From Longilinea arvoryzae (GTDB taxonomy: Bacteria; Chloroflexota; Anaerolineae; Anaerolineales; Anaerolineaceae): DNA of 64,000 bases. The notes under the pieces were generated by a model. It was not told where the DNA came from, did no database searches, and worked only from the letters and a program-made list of their open reading frames with translations. The stretch is from the NCBI RefSeq assembly GCF_001050235.1, contig NZ_DF967973.1:203351-267350 (forward strand), read 5' to 3'. Positions 1-7,351 of the stretch are shown here, piece after piece (position 1 is the stretch's first letter; every line of letters starts with the position of its first letter). Both the position numbers and the translations under genes were made by a program.

Positions 1-515
1 GCTGAATGGCCCAACAGCGGCGTCCAGCGGCTCATGAAATAGTGCGTCACCACGATGGCGCGTTCGGGCTGGATGACCGCGGCGCGCTTGTCGCCGTAAG
101 CCCGCGCCAGGGCCAGCTTGCGGGGTGAAGCGGCCGCCGTTTTGCGGTTTTCCTTCACGCGCGGCGGTTTTTCCACGTCCGTCTCTGGCGGCGCGTCGAT
201 CACCCCGGCTTCCGCTTTCACTTTCGCAGGTCCGGTCACCACCAGGTCCAGCTTGACCGGATTGCCGTACACGCCGCTGAGCTGCCTTGAAATGGTGGCG
301 CCGAAACGCGACTCGGCCAGATCGCGGGCATAACTGGATGCGGCTGCCAGCGTGTAAGTGCCGTTCGTAAAGGCCACCGGCTGCAGCGGCTCGAGCCAGG
401 TGCGGTAGCTTGCCCGCTCCACCTGTCCCTGAAGCTGCCCCAGCACAACCTGCCAGGCCTCCTCGGGAGAAGGCGCCTGCAAGTTCATTTGCCTGGCTTG
501 AACGGCTGATTCCAT
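1..515 (-). CDS. DnaA N-terminal-domain replication protein, partial
   Basis: The gene runs off the left edge; only the first ~171 residues are visible. Residues ~18-95 match the DnaA N-terminal domain: a W-x-x-V-L-x-x-L-x-x-x-V start, then a Y-x-x-W-L-x-P-L motif (YRTWLEPL), and a beta-strand region ending in V-K-L-D-L-V-V. In DnaA this domain contacts helicase and partner proteins. A charged, low-complexity linker follows, then the start of a second domain (YFMSRWTPLLGHSA). That is not the DnaA AAA+ domain, so this is not chromosomal dnaA but probably a plasmid- or phage-type replication initiator. I set the start at the ATG at 513-515, preceded by an AGGA-type ribosome site. It is the last visible gene of a leftward cluster with antirepressor, HNH and AAA ATPase genes, next to a divergent parAB. 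Replication initiation is inferred from the domain and context. Confidence 0.7.
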   Translation of the reverse strand, partial: MESAVQARQMNLQAPSPEEAWQVVLGQLQGQVERASYRTWLEPLQPVAFTNGTYTLAAASSYARDLAESRFGATISRQLSGVYGNPVKLDLVVTGPAKVKAEAGVIDAPPETDVEKPPRVKENRKTAAASPRKLALARAYGDKRAAVIQPERAIVVTHYFMSRWTPLLGHS

Positions 516-554
516 TCGGTGTCCTGCCGGAGCAACGCCCCCGGCGGCGGTTCC

Positions 555-1418
555 CTACGAACCTGAAGTCTGCGTTGAGCTCGAGGCCGGCGCCGACTTG
601 CGGGTCAGCGCGCGCACCTGGCCTTCCAGAAAGTCGACCACCATCTGAAAGTCTTCCTGGCGGATGTCCTCCGATCGGCTGACGCCCGACAATCGGGTGA
701 TATCCATGTAAATCCCCGGATAGGGTTTGGGGATGCCCTGTTCCTGCATCAGGGTCCCCAGCGTGGCAACAGCCTGGCGGAGCTGGCCCAACTGCTCGGG
801 GTTGAGACGGACCTTCGGCCCGGCCACTGCCTCGATCTGGGTCACCTGCTTGCGCAAATCGCCAAAGGCGCCGCGAATTTGCTGCACCTTTTCGTCGTGC
901 GACTTACGCAGCTCGGCCAGCTCCGCCTCGACTTTTTTTGAGAGTTCCTCTTCGAAGGTTTCCTGCTCGGCCACCATGCGGCCGACCGATTCGCGCAGAA
1001 ACTGGAGCTCGCCGCGTTCGCTGATGCCGAAGTGCTCGGCCAGCACGGTGTGGGCTTCATCCAGAAAGGCGGTCAGCAGTTCGCGCGCCTGCTCATCCTG
1101 CACGCGTTCCAGTTCGACGCCGGTCAGGAAGAGCGGCACGGCCGAAGCCATCAGGCACAGCGCGGGTTGGGCGCCGCCCGGGGTGTTCAAAAGAATGGTG
1201 GCCGTGTAGGGCGCAAAATAGCCCTGCTGGCGTGAGAGGCGCTTGCGCTGCGCGCGTGAATCCAACCCAAAGGCCTCGCACAGCGAGCGCAGCGAAACAT
1301 AACCCTTGCCGTCGGCCAGATCGGCCGTGGCAATTTGCTTGCCGCGGAATTCCAAGCTGCGTTCGGACCTGGGTTTGAAAACTGGAGCTTCGAAGGGATT
1401 TTCCAAAGGTACCTCCAT
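555..1418 (-). CDS. P22-type phage antirepressor-like protein
   Basis: The product is 287 residues. Residues ~15-130 read as the P22 antirepressor N-terminal domain (LEFRGKQIATADLADGKGYV, then SLRSLCEAFGLD and RAQRKRLSRQ). A strongly charged coiled-coil follows at ~135-200 (AEQETFEEELSKKVEAELAE). The last ~60 residues (YPGIYMDITRLSGV...EDIRQEDFQMVVDFL) resemble the ORF6C-like C-terminal domain often found on antirepressors. Family members relieve phage repressors or regulate DNA-binding proteins. The start at 1418 lies 2 bp beyond the stop of the upstream HNH gene, so the two are probably translationally coupled. An in-frame upstream extension to 1538 would overlap that gene and is unlikely. 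It may regulate the replication module it sits in; that role is inferred. Confidence 0.75.
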   Translation of the reverse strand: MEVPLENPFEAPVFKPRSERSLEFRGKQIATADLADGKGYVSLRSLCEAFGLDSRAQRKRLSRQQGYFAPYTATILLNTPGGAQPALCLMASAVPLFLTGVELERVQDEQARELLTAFLDEAHTVLAEHFGISERGELQFLRESVGRMVAEQETFEEELSKKVEAELAELRKSHDEKVQQIRGAFGDLRKQVTQIEAVAGPKVRLNPEQLGQLRQAVATLGTLMQEQGIPKPYPGIYMDITRLSGVSRSEDIRQEDFQMVVDFLEGQVRALTRKSAPASSSTQTSGS

Positions 1419-1420
1419 TC

Positions 1421-1870
1421 TCAACGCACCGGAAGGACGGCAGCGTTTGCGCCGTACTTCCAGGCGGCATATTCTTCGGCCAGTTCGCGGCTGTCGAAGG
1501 CCGCGTGAATTTCTCCGCCCGGCAGGCTTACCCCCCACCCCAGCCGCAGGCGCAGGCGCTGCCTGGAGGGCCGTTGCTCGACCGCGCTCCGCACCGCCAG
1601 ATTGGTGGCCGCGTTGTTGCGCGGGTTTCCGTCGCGGTGCGTGATGACCTTGCCGGCCTGCAGCGCGACTTCACCGAAGGCAGCATAGGCAATGATGCGG
1701 TGTACGGGCAGGTGATTGCGCGCCAGGCTGACGGTGCTGTAACCGGATCGGTCGATCCGTGTTTTCAGAACCTTGCCCCGCAGGCCGAACACCTCGCCGG
1801 TCTCCAGGTTCACTTTAACCTGTCGGCTGTCAACGAGCTGTTGGATGAGAAGCGAAGTGCGGGTCAGCAT
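1421..1870 (-). CDS. HNH endonuclease-like protein
   Basis: The product is 149 residues. It carries an HNH-3-type pattern: V-H-R-I-I-A-Y-A-A-F-G at ~56-66 followed by I-T-H-R-D-G-N-P-R-N-N at ~75-85 and an N-L pair. The layout (beta strands, then H-R, then H-x-D-G-N-x-x-N-N) is typical of phage HNH homing-type nucleases with a NUMOD-like N-terminus. It could nick or cleave DNA, or be a domesticated regulator with AP2-like DNA binding in its C-terminal part (GWGVSLPGGEIHAAFDSREL resembles such domains). It sits in the leftward cluster, coupled to the antirepressor gene. A strong ribosome site ~35 bp upstream serves a short overlapping ORF (1830-1907) in another frame rather than this start; this start has only a modest AGGGA. 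Confidence 0.7.
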   Translation of the reverse strand: MLTRTSLLIQQLVDSRQVKVNLETGEVFGLRGKVLKTRIDRSGYSTVSLARNHLPVHRIIAYAAFGEVALQAGKVITHRDGNPRNNAATNLAVRSAVEQRPSRQRLRLRLGWGVSLPGGEIHAAFDSRELAEEYAAWKYGANAAVLPVR

Positions 1871-1907
1871 GGCGTCCCTGTTGGCCAGAGGGGGGCTGGT
1901 CCATCAT
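1830..1907 (-). CDS. Possible 25-residue leader peptide overlapping HNH gene
   Basis: Two consecutive ATG codons at 1902-1907 (minus strand) follow an unusually strong ribosome site (AAAGGGGGTGATC). They open a 25-codon frame ending in TGA at 1830-1832, overlapping the first ~13 codons of the HNH gene in another frame. It may be a translational coupler or leader for the cluster. Nothing in the peptide (MMDQPPSGQQGR start) suggests a function. The alternative is a fortuitous ORF beside a ribosome site. Confidence 0.3.
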   Translation of the reverse strand: MMDQPPSGQQGRHADPHFASHPTAR

Positions 1908-2096
1908 GATCACCCCCTTTAATGAACGAATTCGATGAAGAATAACAGAACATATTTTCTATTTATCATACATCGAAAATCGGAATAATCAAGCCCTCGT
2001 CCGGAGGAGTCTCGAGAGGAAGTCAAAGTTGGGTTGGTTATGCGAAATATCCTCATCGTTATTTCTTCCCTAAATAGGGCTCGTTTCGGGTAGAAA

Positions 2097-2429
2097 TTAC
2101 TCGTTCCCGCCGGCCATGCGTTCGACGAGCTGCAGCAGGTTGTCCACATTGGCCTCATCACCCATGCGCGCCAGGCGGCCGCTGCAAATGCGGGTGAGAA
2201 TCCCCACCGTTTCTCCAACCGAGACCTTGCGGCCGATCAGATTGGAAAACCGGTCCTGCCATTCTTCCAGTTCGTTGACTTCTCCCTGTGACAGGGTAAT
2301 GCCGACCTTGTGGCGCGGGATGGGCGCGGGCGGGCGGCCTGGCGGGCGGGTTTCCGGTTCAGAAAGGACTCGCCGGGCTTCGTACAGTTGAACCCAGGCG
2401 CTGCGATTAGAGGAATGTGAAGAGGTCAT
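2097..2429 (-). CDS. Small conserved-looking protein of replication cluster
   Basis: The product is 110 residues. The start at 2429 overlaps the AAA ATPase stop (ATGA at 2426-2429), which fixes the start and indicates translational coupling. The N-terminal third is Pro/Arg-rich. Residues ~42-100 form a compact helical segment (HKVGITLSQGEVNELEEWQD then FSNLIGRKVSVGETVGILTR). That looks like an extended ribbon-helix-helix or regulatory domain with a strand-then-helix opening. I do not recognise a named family. Position suggests a DNA-binding or ATPase-partner role in the replication/partition module. The ~225 bp downstream (1871-2096) contains no gene I can support and may hold a promoter for the HNH-antirepressor-DnaA_N block. 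Confidence 0.6.
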   Translation of the reverse strand: MTSSHSSNRSAWVQLYEARRVLSEPETRPPGRPPAPIPRHKVGITLSQGEVNELEEWQDRFSNLIGRKVSVGETVGILTRICSGRLARMGDEANVDNLLQLVERMAGGNE

Positions 2430-3250
2430 TGTTTCGACACCTCGCGAGCAATATCGATATTGATGGCGGTGGCATCGCTTGCCAGGAGCAAATCGGTGGC
2501 CAGTGCGCACAGGCGGATCATTTCACGCGGCACGCCCTGCGAGGCTTCGTAAAGCATCTCGAAGGCGTCGTCGTCGATGAGCGGGCTGTTGCGGCCGGCA
2601 ACACGCAAGCGGAAGAGCACCATCTGCAAAGAGGAGGAAAGGGTGAGCGGCGGCAGCGCCAGTCGTACGAACACGCGCGCGTTGACCGCTTTATTGGTCT
2701 CGAAAACCGCCGACATTTCAAGCTGCCCAAACGCGATCACCTGGGCCACCTTGGCGTCGTAATCGAAATTGTACAGGCGGTGAATCACTTCCAAGGCGTC
2801 CGGATCCATCAATTGGGCGTCATCGAGTAAAATGATGACATTGCGGTGAGCCGTGTAGGCGTCCGCCATCAGGCGTTCGAGGCCTTCCATCTGGCGCTGA
2901 AAGCTGCGCTGCGGGGGTACGTTGAGCGCCATCGAGATCTGGCGGGCAGCGTCCATGGCGGACTTGAAGGCGGCGGTGTGAATGTAGCAAATCAGTACGT
3001 TCTCTTCGGCGGCATAGACGTCATACAGGCGACGGGCGAGGGAGCTTTTCCCCATGCCCATATCTCCCGAAATGAGCGCCAGGCCGCGCCGCCGCGAAAT
3101 GACGCCCTGCGCCTGGCGGTAGACGGCCAGGTGCTCGGGGCCGAGAAAGAGAAAGCGGGGGTCTGCCGACAGCTTAAAGGGATCTTCCTTGAGCCCCAAG
3201 CGATCCAGCCGCGCCACTTTCCATTCTTCATCGCTCGCAGTATTAAACAT
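2426..3250 (-). CDS. ExeA/TniB-like AAA+ ATPase
   Basis: The product is 274 residues. It opens with the G-L-x-x-D-P-F-x-x-S-A-D-P-R-F-L-F pattern of ExeA-family ATPases. A Walker A variant (SGDMGMGKSS) lies at ~60-70, Walker B (NVIILLDDAQLMD) at ~135-148, and an arginine-containing region (NARVFVRLALPPL) follows. The family couples ATP hydrolysis to assembly of DNA or secretion complexes; TniB- and MuB-like members load DNA machinery. Next to a DnaA-N protein and ParAB, the likely role is helicase loading or DNA-complex remodelling at a plasmid-like origin; this is inferred. The start at 3250 is chosen for GGAGG located 6 nt upstream. An earlier in-frame ATG at 3283 has no such site. It is the first gene of the leftward operon. 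Confidence 0.75.
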   Translation of the reverse strand: MFNTASDEEWKVARLDRLGLKEDPFKLSADPRFLFLGPEHLAVYRQAQGVISRRRGLALISGDMGMGKSSLARRLYDVYAAEENVLICYIHTAAFKSAMDAARQISMALNVPPQRSFQRQMEGLERLMADAYTAHRNVIILLDDAQLMDPDALEVIHRLYNFDYDAKVAQVIAFGQLEMSAVFETNKAVNARVFVRLALPPLTLSSSLQMVLFRLRVAGRNSPLIDDDAFEMLYEASQGVPREMIRLCALATDLLLASDATAINIDIAREVSKQ

Positions 3251-3466
3251 AAATCCTCCACTCCTTGGATTATTAAAGCACAATTGGAGGCAAATTACAA
3301 GAAGTTAACGTAACTTGTTGGGTTTGGAACATGATTTAGCGTAATTTATTGAATCTCAGGTCGTTTTATGCTAAACTATCACTGTCCGATCATTATATAG
3401 CAGAAAAACAGAAATCGAAGCGTGATGTAGCATTAATCAGGGATTTTTAGGCTTAAGAAGGTGCAA
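3251..3466. promoter_or_regulatory. Divergent control region with palindromes
   Basis: This AT-rich intergenic region separates the leftward AAA-ATPase operon from parAB. It holds a 6+3+6 palindrome AAGTTA-ACG-TAACTT (3302-3316). It also holds an inverted pair of the 10-mer TTTAGC(G/A)TAA at 3334-3343 (+) and 3365-3374 (-), about three helical turns apart. These are plausible operator sites for autoregulation by ParA, ParB or the small DNA-binding proteins nearby. I could not assign convincing -35/-10 boxes. Confidence 0.45.
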
Positions 3467-4321
3467 ATGGCGCTCACCATCACAGTTGCGAATGAAAAGG
3501 GCGGGGTAGGCAAGACCACCACAGCGGTCAATCTGGCAGCCGGTTTGGCGTTGCGTCTTGCCGATCGTCCCGGCCCGGCCGGACGGGTGTTGCTGGTGGA
3601 TATGGATCCGCAGGGGCACGCGTTGCTGGCGACCGCATTTGGGCAGCCTCCCGTGCAACCCGCCGACTCGCTGGCCAGTTTGCTCACAGAGACTCCCCCA
3701 CCCTCCGTGCAACGCCTGATCCAGCGCTCCACCCATCATGATAACCTGTTTTACATCCCCAGTCACCGGGCTTCCATGGTGGAAGCGGCGCGGGTGCTGC
3801 CGACGTTGATGGCCAATGAAACCCGCCTGGCTCGCGCGCTGTCCCCGGTGGCTCACCAGTTCGCCTACGTCATCATCGATACTCCCCCCAACACCGGCGA
3901 TCTGCTGGTCAATGCCCTGGTGGCCGGAGATGCAGTCATCATCCCGGTCGAGACCAGCTACCTGGGCGTCTCCGGTCTGCGTGAACTGGAACGCACCATC
4001 GAACAGATCCGCATGTTGTTTCGCCCTGAATTGAAGATCCTGGGCTATCTGCCAACGCTGCTCGAGGAGCAGCGCGGCGAGGCGCAGGAAATATTGGTCG
4101 AGCTGGAAAAGCGTTACCGCGGTTACATTTTGCCGCCCATCCACCGCTCCTCCGATCTGGCCTACGCGCATTCCAGCCACGTGGATGTGTTTACCTACCG
4201 CCCGCCGCGCCAGCGCCGCGGGGAGCAGATCGCCTCCAGTTCGAGGCCCACCCAGGAATATGCTCAGTTGGTCGACCTGGTCTTGCAGCGCACGAATTCG
4301 GGAGGCACTTATGCCGCGTAA
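3467..4321 (+). CDS. parA: ParA-family partition ATPase
   Basis: The product is 284 residues. A deviant Walker A (KGGVGKTTT) lies at residues 11-19, directly at the N-terminus as in ParA/Soj proteins lacking an HTH extension. The A-prime motif VDMDPQGH is at ~46-53 and the Walker B-like VIIDTPPN at ~132-139. ParA ATPases form nucleoid-bound gradients that move ParB-bound centromeres. The ATG at 3467 has AAGAAGG 4-5 nt upstream; an in-frame GTG two codons earlier overlaps that site. The 3' end overlaps parB by 11 bp, so the pair is coupled. Lack of an N-terminal HTH means autoregulation would need ParB or another DNA-binding partner. Confidence 0.9.
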   Translation: MALTITVANEKGGVGKTTTAVNLAAGLALRLADRPGPAGRVLLVDMDPQGHALLATAFGQPPVQPADSLASLLTETPPPSVQRLIQRSTHHDNLFYIPSHRASMVEAARVLPTLMANETRLARALSPVAHQFAYVIIDTPPNTGDLLVNALVAGDAVIIPVETSYLGVSGLRELERTIEQIRMLFRPELKILGYLPTLLEEQRGEAQEILVELEKRYRGYILPPIHRSSDLAYAHSSHVDVFTYRPPRQRRGEQIASSSRPTQEYAQLVDLVLQRTNSGGTYAA

Positions 4322-5444
4322 ACGCTTCAACGCCTTCGAAGATTTCCCTGCCGAGACGGATGAACCCAAGATCGATCTCAAGCCGGCTCAGTCCGCCCAA
4401 CCCGCTGAAGCCAGCACCGTCGAACGCATCGAACGCCTCAAGCCGTCCCAAATGCTGCCGGACCGATTTCAACCCCGCCGCCTGCTGCCCACGCCGCTGC
4501 GCCGGGATTTCTTTACCGGAAAGTCGGATTGTTATCAGAGTGCCGAAGCCTGGCTGGCGCTGGCCCACACCGAACCCGCCTACCGGGCCGAACTCGATCG
4601 CCTGCTGGCCATGGGATCTTCCTTCGAAGAACACGGCCAGATCAAACCGATCACCGGCACCTGGGCGCCCGCAACCGATGGCCGTTACATCTTCCTGATC
4701 GAAACCGGCGAGCGCCGCTTCTGGGCGGCCTGTCTGCAGAAGGTCCAGCATCATCTGACGGACGAACCCCGTCTGCGTGTCGAAGTGATCAGCCGCCCGA
4801 CCCGCCAGCGCCAGGTGCTGGAGAACCGTCACGCCGAACCGCCCTCCGCGGTGGGGCAGGCCTGCGAAGTCGCCTCGCTCATCCTGGCGGAACTGGGTAT
4901 CCAGCCCGATGCGGCCCTGAACGATGATTTCGAGTATTTCCGCCAGGCTCGTTCGCAGCGCATGCCGGCCGGGTTGTGGGATCGCATCATGCCGGTCATG
5001 CAGTTGACCCGCCCGCGCATGGTCCAGCTTCTCAACATCCTGCAACTGCCCACGCCGCTGCTCGAGCTGGCCGACCGCCACCGCCTGCCGGAACGCGTGC
5101 TGCGCGAAGTGCTCGCGCTGGCCCCGGCGCAGTGGGAACGCATGCTGCGCGTCAGCATTCAGAATCAATTGACCTCGGATGAAGTGGTCGAAGCCGCGGC
5201 GGCCCAGACGGCCACCTCGCCGGCCGTCAAGAACGATCCACCCGCGCAGCCCGACCCGGTCTACAAAGCCGCCAGCGGGCTGCGCCGGTTTGCCAATACC
5301 ATCAACGCGCTGGACGAGTTTTCGCAGACGCAGGCGCTGGACGAAATCGCCGACAAACTGGTCGTCACCGGTCAGGCGGAAGGGTTGCTGGTTTACCTGG
5401 ACGAGCTCTCCCGACTGATCACAGCGCGTCTATCGCGCCGCTGA
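4311..5444 (+). CDS. parB: ParB-like centromere-binding protein
   Basis: The product is 377 residues. Residues ~25-175 include ParB/Srx-like features: E-E-H-G-Q-I-K-P-I (~104-112) and the signature IETGERRFWAA (~128-138), equivalent to the G-E-R-R box that contacts CTP in ParB. An N-terminal acidic/proline segment precedes it and a helical DNA-binding region follows (~175-290). The C-terminus (~315-377) looks like a dimerisation segment. The start at 4311 overlaps parA by 11 bp and has GGGAGG upstream; earlier in-frame ATGs lie well inside parA. A strong terminator follows at 5462. It probably loads on a centromere, of which the palindrome arrays at 5741-5777 and 6372-6565 are candidates; that link is inferred. 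Confidence 0.8.
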   Translation: MPRKRFNAFEDFPAETDEPKIDLKPAQSAQPAEASTVERIERLKPSQMLPDRFQPRRLLPTPLRRDFFTGKSDCYQSAEAWLALAHTEPAYRAELDRLLAMGSSFEEHGQIKPITGTWAPATDGRYIFLIETGERRFWAACLQKVQHHLTDEPRLRVEVISRPTRQRQVLENRHAEPPSAVGQACEVASLILAELGIQPDAALNDDFEYFRQARSQRMPAGLWDRIMPVMQLTRPRMVQLLNILQLPTPLLELADRHRLPERVLREVLALAPAQWERMLRVSIQNQLTSDEVVEAAAAQTATSPAVKNDPPAQPDPVYKAASGLRRFANTINALDEFSQTQALDEIADKLVVTGQAEGLLVYLDELSRLITARLSRR

Positions 5445-5461
5445 AACCGTCCTTCCTTTCG

Positions 5462-5495
5462 AAAAGCCGCACAAACCTGTGCGGCTTTTCTTTTT
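5462..5495 (+). terminator. Rho-independent terminator after parAB
   Basis: A 12-bp perfect stem (AAAAGCCGCACA / TGTGCGGCTTTT) with an AACC loop is followed by CTTTTTC. It ends the parAB transcript 17 bp after the parB stop. Confidence 0.9.
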
Positions 5496-5835
5496 CTCAA
5501 GAGGGATTCGTAACCGTGGTAACAGATCAGGACCGGCGCTTTCGGGGGATCACGGCTTCCCTCAAATAGGGGGGGAGCAGCCCGGTCCTAACTTTACCGA
5601 TTCCTCGGTTTACAGACGGAATTTGGCCCGTCGGAAGGTTCATTTTTGGGAATGAATGGTCCAAAAAGAATTCTTTCAATCCGACGAATGAAACCCCCCG
5701 GATCCGCCAAAAGCTGAATTTTCAAACGTTGTAAACCTCCAAGGGGCGACGCTATGATTATTTGAGTGTCGCCCCTTGTATATTTTGGCATTTCGATCTA
5801 TGATTTTAAGTATCCTTGACGGATGGAAAACACCC
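5496..5835. repeat. Non-coding stretch with 10-bp inverted repeat
   Basis: No gene is supported here. The main structure is a perfect inverted repeat AAGGGGCGAC (5741-5750) / GTCGCCCCTT (5768-5777) with a 17-nt AT-rich spacer. A wider pair AGGACCGG (5529-5536) / CCGGTCCT (5582-5589) also occurs. The location between parB and a small DNA-binding-like gene makes it a candidate binding site (parS-like or operator). Confidence 0.5.
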
Positions 5836-6201
5836 ATGACCGACCTGAACCTGAAACTCGAGGCGCTGGAACGGATCCAGGCCCAGGCGCATCTCACCCC
5901 GCGCGAACAGGCCCGCCGCCGCAGGGAACGCGAACACACCCGCGCCCGGCGCGAGCAGCGCGTAACCTACGATCTGCCGCCCGTGCTGCGCCGGCGTTTG
6001 CAGGCCCTGGGCGAGGAGTTGCGCATCCCGGCCAGCCAGCTGGCCGCCCTGGCCATCGGCCGCTTCCTCAACGATTACACCGCCGGGGCTGTGGACCTGG
6101 GCGCCTACAAGCAGCCCTCGCGTTCCCCGCGCTATGATTGGAACCTGCACCTGCCGAATGAGATCATCCGCGGACGGAGGAAGAAAGCTGTTAGCGATTA
6201 G
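5836..6201 (+). CDS. Small basic protein, ribbon-helix-helix-like
   Basis: The product is 121 residues. It has a highly charged N-terminal helix (REQARRRREREHTRARREQR) followed by V-T-Y-D-L-P-P-V-L-R-R-R-L-Q-A-L-G-E-E-L-R-I-P-A-S, a pattern like a ribbon-helix-helix or copy-control DNA-binding motif (strand, helix, turn, helix) at ~45-85. The tail (RYDWNLHLPNEIIRGRRKK) is basic. I do not recognise a named family. The start at 5836 is the best fit to the charged N-terminus; in-frame ATGs at 5776 and 5800 are possible but add a hydrophobic stretch. Placement between the parAB terminator and the iteron-like array suggests a regulator or accessory partition protein. Confidence 0.55.
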   Translation: MTDLNLKLEALERIQAQAHLTPREQARRRREREHTRARREQRVTYDLPPVLRRRLQALGEELRIPASQLAALAIGRFLNDYTAGAVDLGAYKQPSRSPRYDWNLHLPNEIIRGRRKKAVSD

Positions 6202-6961
6202 CTGTTGGCGGTTAGCACTTGGCTGTAGAATAAGATCGTAAATCAACCTTTGCAAGTGTTCCCGATCTCGACTCATCACTCATCTCCGAATACCGAATCA
6301 ACGAATACCGAATACCCTTCTTCTCCTTCCTCGTAATAAGTCGTTAATTAAGAGTCGTTAATATGAATCACGTGCAATTTTTGCACGCAGGTGAAGTGCA
6401 GATTTTGCACCCTCCCGGCGTGCATTTTTTGCACGTTCGGCGGCCTTGAGGCAAAGATTTCCGGCAGGCCTGAATGCAGAATTTGCAGCCTGGCCAGAGT
6501 GTAAAAATGATCCTCAGGCCTGCGGGTATTTTTCGCCTTCTGGCCTGAATGCAATCTTTGCATTCAGGGTAACATCGTCTTTGAAAACTGCGTATAGCTT
6601 AATGGTTCTTGGAATCCTTTAACAAATGCACTGCTTGAACTTTCCCTGTAATATGCTAGAATAAATCATCCAGATCGTTATTGTTGATTACCATTTGTGG
6701 GGAATTTCACGGTTGCCGCTCTGGATTTCGCATCGTATCTACATTTTTCCATAGCCAATCGAACGTTTTCTGTTTTTGACGTTTGCGTCCTGAAAAATTT
6801 AATACCGGACTTGGGGTGGGATTGCTTCCCCTGGCAGTCTCACCCCGTTTTTTAAGTAAACCTGGATTTGATCCCGCTGACCGCCAGGGTGGGGGATGCC
6901 TTCTCAGGTATAATTGCGGATGCAACTTGCTTAAATCCCCTTTATGAATATCGAGGTGAGT
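6202..6961. repeat. Intergenic region with iteron-like palindrome array
   Basis: The left part (6186-6345) contains TTAGC-type and ACCGAAT-type dispersed repeats. From 6372 there are five 15-bp imperfect palindromes of the form (G/A)TGCA-N5-TGCA(C/G/T) at 6372-6386, 6396-6410, 6420-6434, 6474-6488 and 6549-6563. The first three are spaced exactly 24 bp apart. The last extends to a perfect 8-bp arm (GAATGCAA / TTGCATTC, 6547-6565). Beyond 6570 I see AT-rich sequence and no gene until the lipoprotein at 6962. Confidence 0.75.
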
Positions 6962-7351
6962 ATGCGCCGTTTTGTCCTCCTGCTGCTTTCGCTGACCCTC
7001 GCGCTGCTCCTGCTGACCGCCTGTTCGGGCGGCAAGGACGACGCGGCTCAAACCGTCGCTGCCTACCTGCAGGCCCTGATCGCCAGGCAGTCCGACCAGC
7101 TCTCCACCCTCTCCTGCGCCGATTGGGAAGCCAGCGCGCTCACCGAAATGGATGCCTTCCAGAACGTCGAAGCCCAGCTCGTGGGGCCGGACTGCGCCAC
7201 GACCGGCCAGGACGGCGACACCACCCTGGTGATGTGCAGCGGCAAGATCACCGCCAGCTACAACGGCGAGCTCCAGGAATTTCCACTCGGCGACCGCGTC
7301 TTCAAGGTGGCCACTGAGGGCGGCGAGCTGCGCGTATGCGGCTACCGCTAA
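6962..7351 (+). CDS. Small lipoprotein, function unknown
   Basis: The product is 129 residues. The N-terminus is a clear lipoprotein signal (MRRF, Leu-rich core, lipobox LTAC with Cys21). The mature part resembles a small NTF2-like or beta-rich domain (DAAQTVAAYLQALIARQSDQ at the start) with two further cysteines (SCADW and PDCATT) and C-terminal C-G-Y-R. I do not recognise a specific family. The start at 6962 has GAGGTGAGT upstream; an in-frame ATG at 6944 would precede that site. The 3' end overlaps the DltX-like micropeptide gene by 16 bp in another frame, tying it to the acyl-transfer operon (MBOAT, SGNH). A chaperone or scaffold role for that machinery is speculation. Confidence 0.7.
   Translation: MRRFVLLLLSLTLALLLLTACSGGKDDAAQTVAAYLQALIARQSDQLSTLSCADWEASALTEMDAFQNVEAQLVGPDCATTGQDGDTTLVMCSGKITASYNGELQEFPLGDRVFKVATEGGELRVCGYR

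Noticed and set aside
6348..6563. Minus-strand frame with repeated V-Q-x-L-H segments
   Set aside because: The periodic peptide follows from the TGCA palindrome array; no ribosome site and no domain. The DNA structure explains it better than a protein.
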